Notes: generated by a model from the letters alone, not told the origin. Positions 23,756 through 36,684 are shown, counted from the first letter of the stretch. The stretch is 64,000 bases of DNA from Beverwykella pulmonaria (GCA_001599595.1 BCHH01000009.1:1788901-1852900); one strand, 5' to 3'. Numbers and translations: made by a program.

Positions 23756-24367
23756 CTACTTGTCCTCTTCGATGGGCGAGTCTTCTCCGATAGCTGGTAC
23801 TATGGCCACAGCGGTGGCAAAATCAGCGTCATGGCTGATGCTTATTTCGCAAAACTGCCCATTTACTGTATTGATGTCGAAGTATACCCGTTCTGTCTCG
23901 TCCTCTAGCTTCGGTAGCAATTCGCGGAGTATTAAGCCCTTGGGCCGGGCGGAGGCTTCATGCGGTGTGGCTTTGGGGACATGGATGGGTAGAATCATGA
24001 TTCTGTGCAAGCCGTTCGAGGAGGTGAGGTGCGGACATGCTTTTCTACAAGCTTCCTTTGCTGCCCATCTGCGGGACCAAGTCAGTGTAAATCGTGATAG
24101 AAACACGGCCGTGTATCATACTCACCGCCCAGCAAGATATTGCGCAACCTTATCAATGTTCCTGTACGCGGATTCATGGTCCTTGAAGCGGTCCCAGAAG
24201 TACTGCCGTTCCGGCCATGTTAAAAGCTTGGAGAGGAATTGTGAAAGGGGCCTGGTCTTCTTCTCTGTGATATTCCCAACATTCTTCTGCAATATAGCTC
24301 TGATCCGCGATATATGGCATAGATCGGTTCCGACCTGTAGAGGAAATGGGAATGGCCGCGGAGGCAT
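23756..24367 (-). CDS. PPT2: type II (AcpS-like) phosphopantetheinyl transferase
   Basis: Two exons (24367-24126 and 24068-23756) joined across a 57-base intron (GTGAGT...CGCAG) give 184 residues. The enzyme moves 4'-phosphopantetheine from CoA to a serine of acyl carrier protein. The small AcpS-like fungal enzyme acts on mitochondrial ACP, needed for lipoate and respiratory-chain assembly. The metal-binding motif FPLQVGTDLCHISRI is at residues 8-22 (Asp15), and the second motif RWAAKEACRKACPH follows the splice junction (Lys85, Glu86). The intron falls between Arg81 and the WAAKEA motif, which confirms it. No clear mitochondrial presequence precedes the first motif, so an additional 5' exon cannot be excluded. 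The short length and both motifs make this distinct from the Sfp/NpgA type. Confidence 0.87.
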
Positions 24368-24729
24368 GTACTGGCTGCCCCAAACTCGAAAATCGAAGTA
24401 TTGACTGTGAGGCTGGGGTGGGTCGGCTGTAGTGCTTGCGCAAAGCTTCTTATTGCGGATAAAATAGGACGGGGTATATTTCTAGAGCTTCTCCTGGCTT
24501 CTGGCTAGAATTGCAGCTGTTGGCAAAAGGATTGCAGCGCTCGGGGATGGTGTTGGTGTTCGTGAAAAGTGGGCGTCTCTCTGATGATGTAAGGTCCGAC
24601 AGCACTTCTTGGCACGCTAAGGCTCTACTAAATTGTGCGCTGAAAGCCCGAACAGCTCTACAACCCCTAAACAACGTTCTGAGAGACCAAAATGATAAAA
24701 ATGAATACAAAAGAGTGGTAAAAATTGAA
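24368..24729. other. intergenic between PPT2-like gene and tRNA-Ser
   Basis: No gene seen. It would hold the promoter of the PPT2-like gene and the terminator of the tRNA, whose transcription runs into it; no T-run is obvious directly after the tRNA. Confidence 0.4.
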
Positions 24730-24810
24730 CGACGCCGGTGTGATTCGAACACACGCTCCCGAAGGAATAAGATTTCTAGTCTTACGCGATAACCACTCCG
24801 CCACAGCGCC
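24730..24810 (-). tRNA. tRNA-Ser(AGA)
   Basis: An 81-base cloverleaf. The acceptor stem GGCGCTG pairs with CGGCGTC (two G-U pairs) and the discriminator base is G. A D-arm with GGTTATC is present. The anticodon stem TAAGA/TCTTA encloses loop CTAGAAA, giving anticodon AGA (reads UCU, and UCC as inosine). A long variable arm (TTCCTTCGGGAGC region) is typical of tRNA-Ser, and the T-arm is GTGTTCGAATCACAC. No intron and no encoded CCA, as expected for a eukaryotic nuclear tRNA gene. Confidence 0.95.
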
Positions 24811-25753
24811 TTGGAAATATTTCTACAAATCGTGAGAATTATCTAGTAAATATTCTTCTTAGTTTAGTAAAGTAGCTTGAGTTCTTGATCTGCCGACGTG
24901 AGCCAAGAACTGTAGGCTAAAAATACCACCAGTTGGTCCAAGCTTCACTTTAGAGAGACCATTACCTTACACGACTCTATACATCGGCCCCCCACGTTAC
25001 CCAGCGACCACCTCCGTCTGTACACACCCTTTGTTGTAAGGTGCTGCCTCTTCATCTATAAAGGTCTATATTCGTCCTTTGTCTCGACCTGTGTTAGGCG
25101 TCAAGTCCACCTCAGACACGGTCATTTTCTCTTCGTACAGAGGCAGAGGCAGCGCGGCCTTCCGCACCGTAACGGAGGTTGCACTCCATCACTCCGACGG
25201 CCCATGCCCACACCCACCTCTCACAGACCTGCTCGTCGATCGTGATGATCCCAGTATGCTCGTAGCTTTCTAACACACCCGCTGTGTCTTCGGACTTCGA
25301 GCTGAGGCACCTTGGCCGTACCCCGACGCCAGTGGTCCTACCCCTGCCAGTCCGTCTTAGTACCCCATTCGCTCGTCTGACGTCCTCGATATTAAGACAC
25401 CGACGAGAGAAGTCAAATAGCGTGCTGACTGCAGGCCGCTTACAGGCCCAAGCAGCACATTGTCTGACGGAATAGGTCAGCGTTCTACATGTATCTGGGA
25501 TGTGGGATGGGGTGCAGGGTGGAAGCCCGAGAAGGCGGAGCGTCGCATGCCTGCACATGTGTCCGATGATGGGTTGCGGCGCAGGTAGACACCGAACACA
25601 TATATTCATTGAGCCGCCCTGTGCTGTTCGGTGCTAGATGTTCGGTTTGCAGGTACTTTGAGTCTCTCGGTGTGCGCAGCTCAAATCTCAAGTCCCTTTC
25701 ATCGACATTCACACACGTTCACACCACACACACACATACTGTTCTTCCCTCAC
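24811..25753. other. intergenic, 0.9 kb
   Basis: Contains the 5' flank of the tRNA (minus strand) and the upstream region of the Gag-like gene. A 165-codon minus-strand open frame here (25609-25112) has no recognisable domain and is not accepted. A CA-rich run (ACACACACAC) lies just before the Gag-like gene's start. Confidence 0.5.
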
Positions 25754-27553
25754 ATGGCGCCCACACTCATGTCACCCCGCGTGCCGGGTGTGAGCATCCT
25801 CGCACCAAACGCTACAGGACCTCAATATGCAAGATGGCGACGTGGAGTCAAGGCCGTATTCACAGCAAAGGGAACATGGGGCCATTGCGACGGCAGCGTA
25901 CCAATGCCAATGCCAGAATCCGGACCCAACTTCTTCTCGCCCTCCACATCGTCAAACCCACAGCCGGGACTATTGGAGGAGCGAAGAGCCTGGGTAAAGA
26001 AGGATCGCGACGTGAAATTGGATCTATTCCTCTCTGTTTCCGACGAAATCAAAATTGAAGTCTTCGAGGTCGGCCCACCCCTTCCGCCATCAGCAATGAC
26101 GGCACTGGAAATGATTGAAGCATTGGACGAGCGCTACCACAAATTCAACTTTGAAGACTACCACCACGTCTTCTGCCACTTTCTTAACCTACACATTGAT
26201 CAGTACGCCAACCTCGAGGACTTCAACAGCGAGTTCCAAGCGACACTAAACGACCTCCTCGACCACGGCGCCCCGATGTCCAACATGCAAGCCTGCAGCG
26301 CGTACTTTTCCAAGCTGCGCTGCACACAGAACCCTTGGGTTGCAAAGAAACTAAAAGACTGGGATGCTTCAGAGGAAACACCTCTGCTGAAGAACCTCAT
26401 GAAAGAGTGCCCTCCATGGATCATCATCCGCCCGCTCGCGACCAAATCCAACACCATGCAATCGACCCCAGACTCCATTCCCGAAGAAAGCCTCGATGAC
26501 AGCCACGGCCACTCATTATCAGACGGCGAACCCGGCTCCGACCACTCGGACGTGTCCACTATCTCTTCTCAGTCATCGCACTCACGCCAAACCTCCGACG
26601 CGTCCCAGCGCTCGCAGGAAATCACCATCCACGCCTCTTACGAAGACCTCACTGACTTAACTGACTCTTTCCCCATGCCTGCGACAAAGGTCTCCAGCCC
26701 AAAGCGTCTAAAACACAAAACCAGCCTCTCGCAAATGTCGCCTCTCCCCCCGATCAATCGGCCTCTTCCCCCACTTCCCAGTGGAGCATCTAGCACGCGC
26801 TCTCGCTCCGCATCTCCCAATCCACTCCCAAAGCGCCTGGAAATGACCTTGAAAGTGCCACCACCATCTCCTCCCGCTGCGCGCCCGCAAACACCCTCAA
26901 ACCAAGTGCACCCAGCTCTACGGTCCACCACACCCCCAGCAACGAATGAGCAAGTGCACCCGGCTCTCCGATCCCGTACACCCACACCACCACCAGCATC
27001 CCAATCGCACATCGCCTCGGTGATGCGCACAACAACACCAAGTCCCCCCCTCCAACCGACCGTCTTCTCAGCCTCACCCAAAGCCACCGCTCGCTCATCG
27101 ACACCGAGTCCTCCACTCCCACAGACCGCCTTCTCCGGCACTCCCGCCCAGGCAGCGCGTGCCTCAACCCCAAGCCCACAGCTCCCGCAATTCGCCTTCT
27201 CCTCTCCGTCCAACACCACAACACTTTCTCCGCCCTCGCCCCCACAACGCCCTAGCTCTAGCCGCTCCATGGTTGCCGACTTCACACCAGGGCGCCCCCT
27301 TCTACGCATCGAATCCACCTCCAGTAGCGTAATTTCTCTCCCACTCCAAGGCGCCACCACGCCCGAGTACCACGACACGCTCATCACGGAGAACTCGGCT
27401 CCGCAAATGCACTTATCAAGCTCGCCGCCGCGCAGCATCGCTTCACGGCTGAGCGCTGAATCCGCCGAAGATGATAAGAAGAGCAGGAAGCGGAGCTGGA
27501 GTATCAAGGCGCGATTGAGTGCGAGACGGTACGAAGTGAAGGAAATGATATAA
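25754..27553 (+). CDS. Copia Gag-like (UBN2-type) domain protein with Pro/Ser-rich tail
   Basis: Intronless, 599 residues from the ATG at 25754; the frame is open further upstream to 25631, but that part resembles leader sequence. Residues about 15-225 resemble the Gag of Ty1/Copia retroelements. They show the opening YARWRRGVKAVFTAKG (compare the N-terminal W-containing helix), ERRAWVKKDRDVKLDLFLS, ALEMIEALDERYHKFNFED and LNDLLDHGAPMSNMQACSAY. No CCHC knuckle, protease, integrase or reverse transcriptase follows and no LTRs are seen. Residues about 230-560 are disordered, rich in Pro/Ser/Thr, with two QVHPALRS copies and three related PSPPL/FS repeats. The C-terminus is basic (KKSRKRSWSIKARLS). 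Intact reading for 1.8 kb without neighbouring element sequence suggests a domesticated host gene. Function unknown. Confidence 0.7.
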   Translation: MAPTLMSPRVPGVSILAPNATGPQYARWRRGVKAVFTAKGTWGHCDGSVPMPMPESGPNFFSPSTSSNPQPGLLEERRAWVKKDRDVKLDLFLSVSDEIKIEVFEVGPPLPPSAMTALEMIEALDERYHKFNFEDYHHVFCHFLNLHIDQYANLEDFNSEFQATLNDLLDHGAPMSNMQACSAYFSKLRCTQNPWVAKKLKDWDASEETPLLKNLMKECPPWIIIRPLATKSNTMQSTPDSIPEESLDDSHGHSLSDGEPGSDHSDVSTISSQSSHSRQTSDASQRSQEITIHASYEDLTDLTDSFPMPATKVSSPKRLKHKTSLSQMSPLPPINRPLPPLPSGASSTRSRSASPNPLPKRLEMTLKVPPPSPPAARPQTPSNQVHPALRSTTPPATNEQVHPALRSRTPTPPPASQSHIASVMRTTTPSPPLQPTVFSASPKATARSSTPSPPLPQTAFSGTPAQAARASTPSPQLPQFAFSSPSNTTTLSPPSPPQRPSSSRSMVADFTPGRPLLRIESTSSSVISLPLQGATTPEYHDTLITENSAPQMHLSSSPPRSIASRLSAESAEDDKKSRKRSWSIKARLSARRYEVKEMI

Positions 27554-28596
27554 TGCAGAATGGGCAGAATCCCTCATTTATTCCTTTCCTTTGTGTAGAC
27601 GGATATTGGGATGGCGTGGATGGGAAAGAGGGAAGTTACTACAGGCGTTCTAAACCGCCGTGCCACGCGACAGACGCATTATTATGGCCATTCGCTTCGC
27701 TTTCCCAACACCTCACACATTTTACATTTCTTACTCCAACGCGCAGTCTGTTGGCTCTTCCAGGTTTTCGCAATATACCCACCCTCCTTCCTTCCTTTAT
27801 TCCTTCCATTCTTCTGTACATATGCAGCTCTATATAATTCCCTGTACATATATCCGAATAATGGGAACAATATTCTCCATCACTTGACCTCGTGCATGCA
27901 TTACTTTTTCTACAATCCCCCATGCCGGCACGCTTCATATGCAACTAGGGAATTTATTTCAGACCGTCTGACTGTATCTCCTGCGCGCTTGCATTCCTGC
28001 ATCAATCCACTGCCAGCTCCCTTCATGTTCGAAAGCTCACCAGCCACCCCACACAGCCCGCTCCCAAAAGACGTCATCCATCGCCTAGCCTAGATTCCGC
28101 ACTAAACGAATTTGCGTCGGAGAAATCCCATCTCAAACATCTACGGACAACTTCCGTCCTGCATCTACCCTTAGCCTGTAAAAACTCCGTCGTTCTCGAA
28201 ATCCACCCGCAATCACCGTTCCCATGTCACCGCGTCTCCGAATCAGTTAGATCACCATCACATAAGCGCAAGCAAGGATCAGCACAGCATGCGCCATCAT
28301 AGATATAGAAGTGTGGAGAAGTCCGACTCCGAGATGGAAGCCATTGTATTCCTACACATGGAAGGAAGCCTTTTCTTTATCCGCTCCGCGCCCTATTTAT
28401 CATAATCGTTATTCATTATGAGTTGTGTTCTATCGTCATCCGTGGCGTTTCTTGAACCCCGACCGAAGAAAAACCAACCCGACGTACTCCGCCGCCGACC
28501 AACCACAATCCCCGATGTCTTTGCATTTCGATATTCAAATCACTTGCCTGTCCTACACAACAAGTGGAGAATACCACCAAGGCTCGGAAGCGCCGT
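27554..28596. other. intergenic, 1.0 kb, convergent
   Basis: 3' flanks of the Gag-like gene and of the aminotransferase gene. No domain-bearing open frame seen. Confidence 0.5.
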
Positions 28597-30680
<2,084 letters not shown>

Positions 30681-31851
30681 TCATATGAACAGGTCCCAGA
30701 GCACCAGCGTCAAACAGAAGGCGCTGGTCCCATAGAAAACCATCTGCGCCGTGCTCTTTCGCTTCGTCGCCCGCTCGAGCTCCTTGTTCCCGCTGCCCAC
30801 ATTCTCCGTCGTGTTGAAAGAGTCCTCCACGAGTTGGTTGATGTGCTCGGCTTGGACGCTGAGGTTGTTTGCGAGCGTCGTCTGCAGCTCCGCAATCTCC
30901 AAGAGCGATTTCTCGGCCGTGCTGTGCGCCATATTAGCTTACGCCGAGTTTTGAGGGCATAGGGTGCATACCGAACTTGGTCTAGATGGTCCTCGTAATG
31001 CTTCAGCATGTCCTGGTTCTCCTGCGCAAACAGCTGCAGCTGCTCGGGACTAAGCTGCTGCTCCGCCGCATGTGATTCTGCCTCCTGCTGGTATGAAGTC
31101 TTCCCCCGATCGTCCTTGCTTGCACTCGGCGTCCCATTCACGGCACTGTACTCTTCCGAAGGTGGCATCGTCCCCCTCGCCTTAGACAGCACGCTCTTGC
31201 TTTTCTCCACCTCGCGGGTCAGGCGAATCTCCATCATGGAGCTTTGGAAGCGCCCGCATTCCTCCAGCTGCCGCTGTAGGTACCATATTATGCTCTCTCT
31301 ATGTGCCTTGATGGTATTCGCTTTCGCTTCCTCGAGCTCCTCCTCCGGGCTCTTCGCCGTTATTGCGCCGCCTGCTGCCCATCTTCCCAAAGCCCCCAGG
31401 CCCTTTCTTGCGCGCTTCTTCACGGCAACGGTCGCCTCCGCAGCCTGTCGCACCTGCTCGGCGTCGTGAAGGCCTGAGACTGCATGATTGAGCTCTCGGA
31501 GCAACTGCTTTGCTGAGGTATCGATCTCCGTACGCTGGCTGTCGGTAAGGTCCTTGTCCGCAGCGGGAAGGGAACTGGAGGCGTGCGAGCGCGCTATTTG
31601 CTTCCGCCGTGAGGGAGTCGCATTGAGGTAGCTCGGTCGAATCGATCTCAGGTACGTGTTAAGCTCTGCAATGTGTGCGCGCTGTCTGTAGTTAGCTGTC
31701 AGTCGTCGAACTTGGATGCAGCAACGTGTCCTACAATGCGGTATGCCTCCTTCAAGAACTCGTCCAGATCCTGCAGGCGGAAGACATGAGGCTCGACTGG
31801 CCGAGAGTCGTGGACAGCCAGGACCTGGTTGAAGATGGGGGTGAGGTCCAT
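30681..31851 (-). CDS. UFE1: ER Qa-SNARE, syntaxin-18 / Ufe1 type
   Basis: Three exons: 31851-31735, 31681-30972 and 30921-30681, giving 355 residues. The introns are 53 and 50 bases. The N-terminus MDLTPIFNQVLAVHDSR is typical of the syntaxin-18 group. A charged helical middle follows (about 40-260), then the SNARE helix from about 275 (VRTAEKSLLEIAELQTTLA and VQAEHINQLVEDSFNTTENV), and a C-terminal anchor (QMVFYGTSAFCLTLVLWDLFI). It mediates fusion of Golgi-derived retrograde vesicles with the ER. The first acceptor used is the second AG of CTACAGACAG because only this keeps the reading frame. The second intron removes the Arg codon's third base region (CG|C), restoring the conserved DQVRTAEKSL. 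It is divergent from the MFS gene across 0.5 kb. Confidence 0.88.
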
Positions 31852-32349
31852 GGGTTCTAACAGGTTACGCCGTCCGAGTTAGGGCGAGAGATTGCTGGAG
31901 CTTGGGGTTGGTGCGGGCGGGTGTTGGTGATCCGGGAATGAGACGGCTTTTAGTCGCTTAAATCGGCCAATGACGTAGCTTCCAGCCTTCTCGCCTTTTT
32001 CACCTCTACTCCAAATCCCTCCTCTTTTTTTGGTAGCTATCAGTGCAAATTCTCTCCAGTTTTCTTTCTTATATGCAGAATGAAGAATTATATGTTCTCT
32101 TTCTATCTGTCTTCGTCCGGGCGTAGAGACCCAAGATGGATCACTTCTACCACACTGTTCTCTGTCCATGACTACAGGATGGCGCCACGAAGCCCACCTG
32201 TACGGAGGAGAGCTACTGTATCCCTCGGCCAATGTCGGCCAGGAGCACGTATGCGACTATCGGGGTATGCATAATGCACTTAAACAAAGCGATTTCCTGT
32301 TCTTTCGCCATCCTTCTATCATTTATGTATTCTTCCACATTCTGGAGCC
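31852..32349. other. divergent promoter region of SNARE and MFS genes
   Basis: About 500 bases between the two start codons. No further gene and no clear named regulatory element recognised. Confidence 0.5.
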
Positions 32350-34158
32350 ATGTCTTGCAGTGGGAAATACCTGGATGATGCATGGATGGGAGACGAAACA
32401 CCTCAGGGAATGGTTAGCTCTCAGGAGGGATTTGAAGAAAAAGAAGGGAAGCGAAAATCCTCAGACACAAGCCTAGCATCTCCAGTATCGGCACAAATAC
32501 CAGGATTGGACGAGAATGCAGATGGGCGAAGCCACCACCAAGATTTGGAAGCCTTGTCGAATATTCAATCGAATTCTCCGCCATATTCAGTATTCAGTAA
32601 ACGACGGAAGCTGTTCATCGTATGCCTCACAGCATGGGCGGGGTTCTTTTCGCCTCTTTCGGCAAACATCTACTTTCCAGCCCTCACGACATTGACTCGC
32701 GAATTCAATGTTTCCAGCACATTGATGAACCTAACCTTGACATCATACATGATCTTCCAGGGCCTGGCACCTACGATCTTTGGAGACTTGGCCGATATGG
32801 CGTGAGTGTCCCTCTCCGTCATCTGAGACCTGTACTTACTGCTCCGGATTTCAGTGGAAGAAGACCCGCCTATGCTATCGGTTTTATTATCTACATAGGT
32901 GCCAACATTGGCCTTGCCCTGCAAAGCTCGTATGCCGCCTTGTTCATTCTTCGGTGTCTTCAGAGCACAGGCAGCAGTGCAACGATTGCTCTCGGCAATG
33001 GCGTTGTGGCAGACATTGCAACCAGCTCTGAACGTGGGACGTGGATGGGCTATGCAACGAGTGTGAGCACTTCAACTTTGATGCCGAAGAAGAATTTGAG
33101 CTAACAGTGGGAAGGGCCCTATGATTGCTCCCGCCATTGCACCGGTCATAGGAGGATTGCTAGCACAATTTCTTGGATGGCGATCCATCTTCTGGTTTCT
33201 GGTTATCATGACCGGAATCTATCTGGTACCGTTCTTTGTAGCCTTTCCAGAAACAGCACGAAACGTTGTAGGCAATGGCAGCATTCCACCCCAAAGCTAC
33301 AACATGTCACTCCTAAACTACCTCGAGCTCCGCAAGGCTCGCAGGGTTGACGACGGACTTTCACAAACTGTCTCCCGCGAAGAGCAACTCGCCGCCCAAG
33401 CAGAACTAGCACGGAACCGCAAGCTGCGTTTCCCGAACCCTCTCGGCACACTTCGTGTAATCAAGCAAAAAGACGCCGGATTGCTGCTCTTCTACAACAG
33501 CCTCGTCTACACCGCCTTCTACGACGTTATCGCTTCTGCCCCTTACCTCTTTCAGGAGATATACCACTTCAATGACCTGCAAATCGGACTTTGTTTCATT
33601 CCCTTTGGTGTTGGCGCTCTCATCGCCCCGATAACTTCAGGTCGTCTCATGGACTGGAACTACCGCCGCGTGGCCGCAAACAAGAATTTCACCATCGATC
33701 GCAAACGAGGAGACAATTTAAGAGGCTTCCCACTCGAGCACGCCCGCCTCTCCGTCGCAGCTCCATTCCTGGTCATCGGAACGAGCGCAGTACTCTGTTA
33801 CGGCTGGACTCTGGAAGTAGAGACACATCTTGCGGCACCACTGGTCATGCACTTCCTGATAGGGCTATTCCTGACCGGAGCGTTCAATTGTATGAGTGTA
33901 ATGCTCATTGACTACTACCCGCTTAGTCCTTCGACGGCGACGGCGGCGAATAATCTGGTCCGATGTCTAGTTGGAGCCGGGGGAACGGGTATTATCAATA
34001 TCATGATCGAGGCCATGGGAAGAGGATGGTGCTTTACTTTTATTGCGGCCGTGGTGGCGGCTACGAGTCCGATTCTGTGGGTGTTGTTGAAGTGGGGGCC
34101 TGGGTGGAGGGAGGAGAGGAGGGTAAGGTTGGAGACGGAGAAGGAGGATGCTGCATAG
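32350..34158 (+). CDS. MFS transporter, DHA1/Qdr-like drug or metabolite exporter
   Basis: Three exons: 32350-32801, 32855-33062 and 33115-34158, giving 567 residues. A hydrophilic N-terminal tail (about 1-88) precedes twelve predicted membrane segments starting RKLFIVCLTAWAGFFS. Motif A is present as DLADMAGRR, created by joining exons 1 and 2 (GC|T). The antiporter motif C region reads GPMIAPAIAPVIGG immediately after the second junction. The middle cytoplasmic loop carries a charged stretch (SREEQLAAQAELARNRKLR). This is the layout of H+-coupled DHA1 family exporters such as the yeast Qdr/Aqr1/Dtr1 group at the plasma membrane. The substrate is not inferable. The acceptor of intron 2 is GGAAG at 33114, chosen over the earlier AACAG because it alone keeps the frame. 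Confidence 0.9.
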
Positions 34159-34355
34159 GTGGGATCTATTGGGCTACGGTGTCGAGTTTGCGTTATTGAC
34201 CGTTGCATTGGGATCTTTTGTTGGATGTCGTTGCCATGGATGGTTTGTCTTGGCATTGTTACCGATAACCAGCGTATTGCTGTTCGATGAATATCCGCAA
34301 TGAACTCATATCTAGCAGACAGACTTCTCTGCTCCCCTTCTATTTTCAACTGACC

Positions 34356-35774
34356 CTAACTTCTCCATCTCTTCCTCTCAGCCTCCAAATCCACCTGCCG
34401 ATTTTCATCGACATTCACAGGCTTAATCACGTCCAAAATCCTCTGTACATCTGCGTGCAACTCCTTGCCCTGTTGATTACCATACTTATGGATACGGTCG
34501 CTCAACGTTTTGTAGAGGTTCATGCCTGCCTTATTGTACTTCTCATCACCGTTCAGTTGCCAGAGCGGGTGACTCTTCCGCTTCTTCCTCTTACTCCACT
34601 CATTTTTCCAGAAGCGTCTCCAGCGCTCCCCGTTCTTGCCATGTACTGGATTTCCGGTAGGTAGATTCTCTAGTAGCCAACGGCATCTGTTGAGTGCGTC
34701 TGCGGTCATTCCTTCACTTTCACGGGCGTGTAAGAGTGCCATTTCGTTGCGGATTCCCTCGAGATCGGCTTGAAGGGCCTCGATGCGTTGCATGGAGTTG
34801 TGGCTGTTTTGTCGCGCATTGCGATCCATCTCTTCAAATCTAACCTGGTTTGCCGCGCGCAGGTCTTGCAATTCGGTATGCATCTCAACGTCCCTCTGTA
34901 GTGGGGCATCTAGTAGCGCAGGTACCGGCAGCGATTCTTCAAGCCCATTCTTCATCTCCTGCACTTCCCGCCTTATCTCTACCGCCACATCACTACTGTG
35001 CATAGTGCTTGACATTACACGTTCATCCAATTCCTTAAATTCAATCCTTATATCACTCATCAGAGCCGTGAGGCGACTACTGACACTCCGATACAACATG
35101 ATCGAAGTCAGATTCTGACGGAGATCCCATAGATTTCTCTCGGGGTCGTCGGATATAGTATGCAGCCCGACAGTCTGACAAAAGCTACGTATGCTCTCGC
35201 TGAAGCTCGTCCAGGACAGACACTTCACGGCATCTCTGTAACTGCATCGGTAGAACGAAGTGCCTTTACGCGTGAGGCGGTAGACTTCATCTTCTGTGAG
35301 CTCTGATGTGTAGGGACCATTACGGTATGCGTCAAAGTCTCGCATGTCCAAGATGCGCCGCGATATCTCGCGTCCCTCGAGGAAGTGCATGCGATAAGAG
35401 CTACGGAGTAGAGTGAAGAACCAGAACCGTGTCAATTCGATCAGGCCTGCAGTCATCGTCGCCGGGCCTTTCCAAAATGCGGCTACGGACTGGCGGAACA
35501 AGTCTGAAGCATCGTGGGCTGCTTCCGCGAACTCGGAGTTTATCAACTCTTCAGCCCCGGTATATCTACGTAGAAAACTATGTGGCAAGTGTTTCTTTCG
35601 AAGCGAGCCTGCCATGTACGGCATAATGCGATCGAGTTTATCGCGGTCATGGCGTTCGATATGCCAGAATTCGAGCCGGCGACGAGGGGCTCTAGGCAGA
35701 ACTTTAGAGTCCCTGGGGGTTGAAGGCAAGGCCTCCTGTGGGGGAGAGGAGCGAAGTAGGTGCCAAAAATGCAT
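34356..35774 (-). CDS. unrecognised coiled-coil protein, 472 residues
   Basis: Single open exon of 472 residues; I do not recognise the family. The N-terminal part (1-160) is basic and aromatic (RRRLEFWHIERHDRDK, RFWFFTLLRSSYRMHF). The region 235-355 is helical and heptad-like (DIRIEFKELDERVMSS, EIRREVQEMKNGLEESL, RIEALQADLEGIRNEMALL). The C-terminal part is very basic around NEWSKRKKRKSHPLW, a nuclear-localisation-like cluster, followed by another helix. No signal peptide or clear transmembrane helix. The start codon is preceded at once by CTAATCATCTAG, which looks like a branch site plus acceptor, so an upstream exon on the minus strand is possible and the true N-terminus may be longer. It is convergent with the MFS gene (197 bases between stops). 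Function unknown. Confidence 0.62.
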   Translation of the reverse strand: MHFWHLLRSSPPQEALPSTPRDSKVLPRAPRRRLEFWHIERHDRDKLDRIMPYMAGSLRKKHLPHSFLRRYTGAEELINSEFAEAAHDASDLFRQSVAAFWKGPATMTAGLIELTRFWFFTLLRSSYRMHFLEGREISRRILDMRDFDAYRNGPYTSELTEDEVYRLTRKGTSFYRCSYRDAVKCLSWTSFSESIRSFCQTVGLHTISDDPERNLWDLRQNLTSIMLYRSVSSRLTALMSDIRIEFKELDERVMSSTMHSSDVAVEIRREVQEMKNGLEESLPVPALLDAPLQRDVEMHTELQDLRAANQVRFEEMDRNARQNSHNSMQRIEALQADLEGIRNEMALLHARESEGMTADALNRCRWLLENLPTGNPVHGKNGERWRRFWKNEWSKRKKRKSHPLWQLNGDEKYNKAGMNLYKTLSDRIHKYGNQQGKELHADVQRILDVIKPVNVDENRQVDLEAERKRWRS

Positions 35775-36251
35775 TCTAGATGATTAGTGTGTATGAAGCG
35801 ATGTGCTGCAATCGAGTAATTCGTGTAGGATTGAGGAAACTGGCGTACTCTAAGATTTGCTACAACCAACCCCGCGTTCTCACGATGGGAATGAGTCATA
35901 CTCAGCCTCAGCCTTGCATCATATATTTGTACATTGCGGAAGACTTTCCCATATGTACAAGTGGTTGGTGGACTTTTTATCTGACATTCGCTTATGTAGC
36001 CAGGATGCAAGGTCAGTTGTAAGGGTTTTCTGATGGGGACAATGATCAAGTGGAGACTGTGTTGTTCTGGGTCAGATCAAGTCAGAGCAGCTTATATGCT
36101 GTCGGACCAAGATCAACTAGCTACATCTGGACTAGCCTAAACCGTTACATCAGTAAAATCAGTGAATTGGAATAGGCACACACCGCTCAGCTCTCCCAGT
36201 TAACTCTAGACAATCACGTGCTCCCACAGGTCACCTAAACTCTAGAGAGGG

Positions 36252-36272
36252 GTCCCGATTCAACATCGGGAC
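36252..36272. repeat. perfect inverted repeat, 8-bp arms
   Basis: GTCCCGAT, a 5-base loop TCAAC, then ATCGGGAC. It could form a hairpin. It sits in a non-coding stretch that also carries tandem 20-mers, so it may be part of a decayed mobile element. Confidence 0.8.
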
Positions 36273-36368
36273 AATCCTGACCTTGAATAGCAACCGATAC
36301 CTGATCGGAGTTCGACATTCTTGTACACTCTTATACTTATATTCTTATACCTGTCGTAAGACACATGG

Positions 36369-36428
36369 GCTATGTTAGGCTATTAGAGGCCATGTTAGAC
36401 TAATTGGAGCTATGTAAGGACTAGAGTA
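36369..36428. repeat. three imperfect 20-base tandem repeats
   Basis: Units start at 36369, 36389 and 36409 with the shared core GCYATGTWAG. Copies diverge at several positions each. No coding sense is seen. Confidence 0.7.
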
Positions 36429-36684
36429 TAGCTTACAAAATGGTTACAGGCCTTCCTTAGCAGTCGTCACCTATGAAATAATGGTGCTCGTTGTAGATGT
36501 CCTATTTCCCCTTTATCATACCGACTCTAACGCGGTCTATATCTTGGGACTGGCTTACACACAAACATGAATCACATATGACATCCAGTTCCTGAACTGG
36601 AACCAAAAGAAATGCACTTATGTCTGTTTCAGTTTTACCAAGGAGATCCTGCAGGGTACCGTGTCTGTCCGGTTATGGCAAAAG

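Larger units (their letters stand above)
35775..36684. other. intergenic, 0.9 kb with repeat debris
   Basis: No supportable gene. It contains the short hairpin and tandem repeats listed separately. A 168-codon minus-strand frame (36049-35543) overlaps the coiled-coil gene in another frame and has no domain. The left part could hold an unseen first exon of the coiled-coil gene. Confidence 0.4.

Noticed and set aside
25112..25609. 165-codon minus-strand frame between tRNA-Ser and the Gag-like gene
   Set aside because: No domain and no conserved-looking segments; overlapped by frames on the other strand.
26638..27507. 289-codon minus-strand frame
   Set aside because: Antisense to the Pro/Ser-rich part of the Gag-like gene; Gly/Val-rich shadow of Pro/Thr codons.
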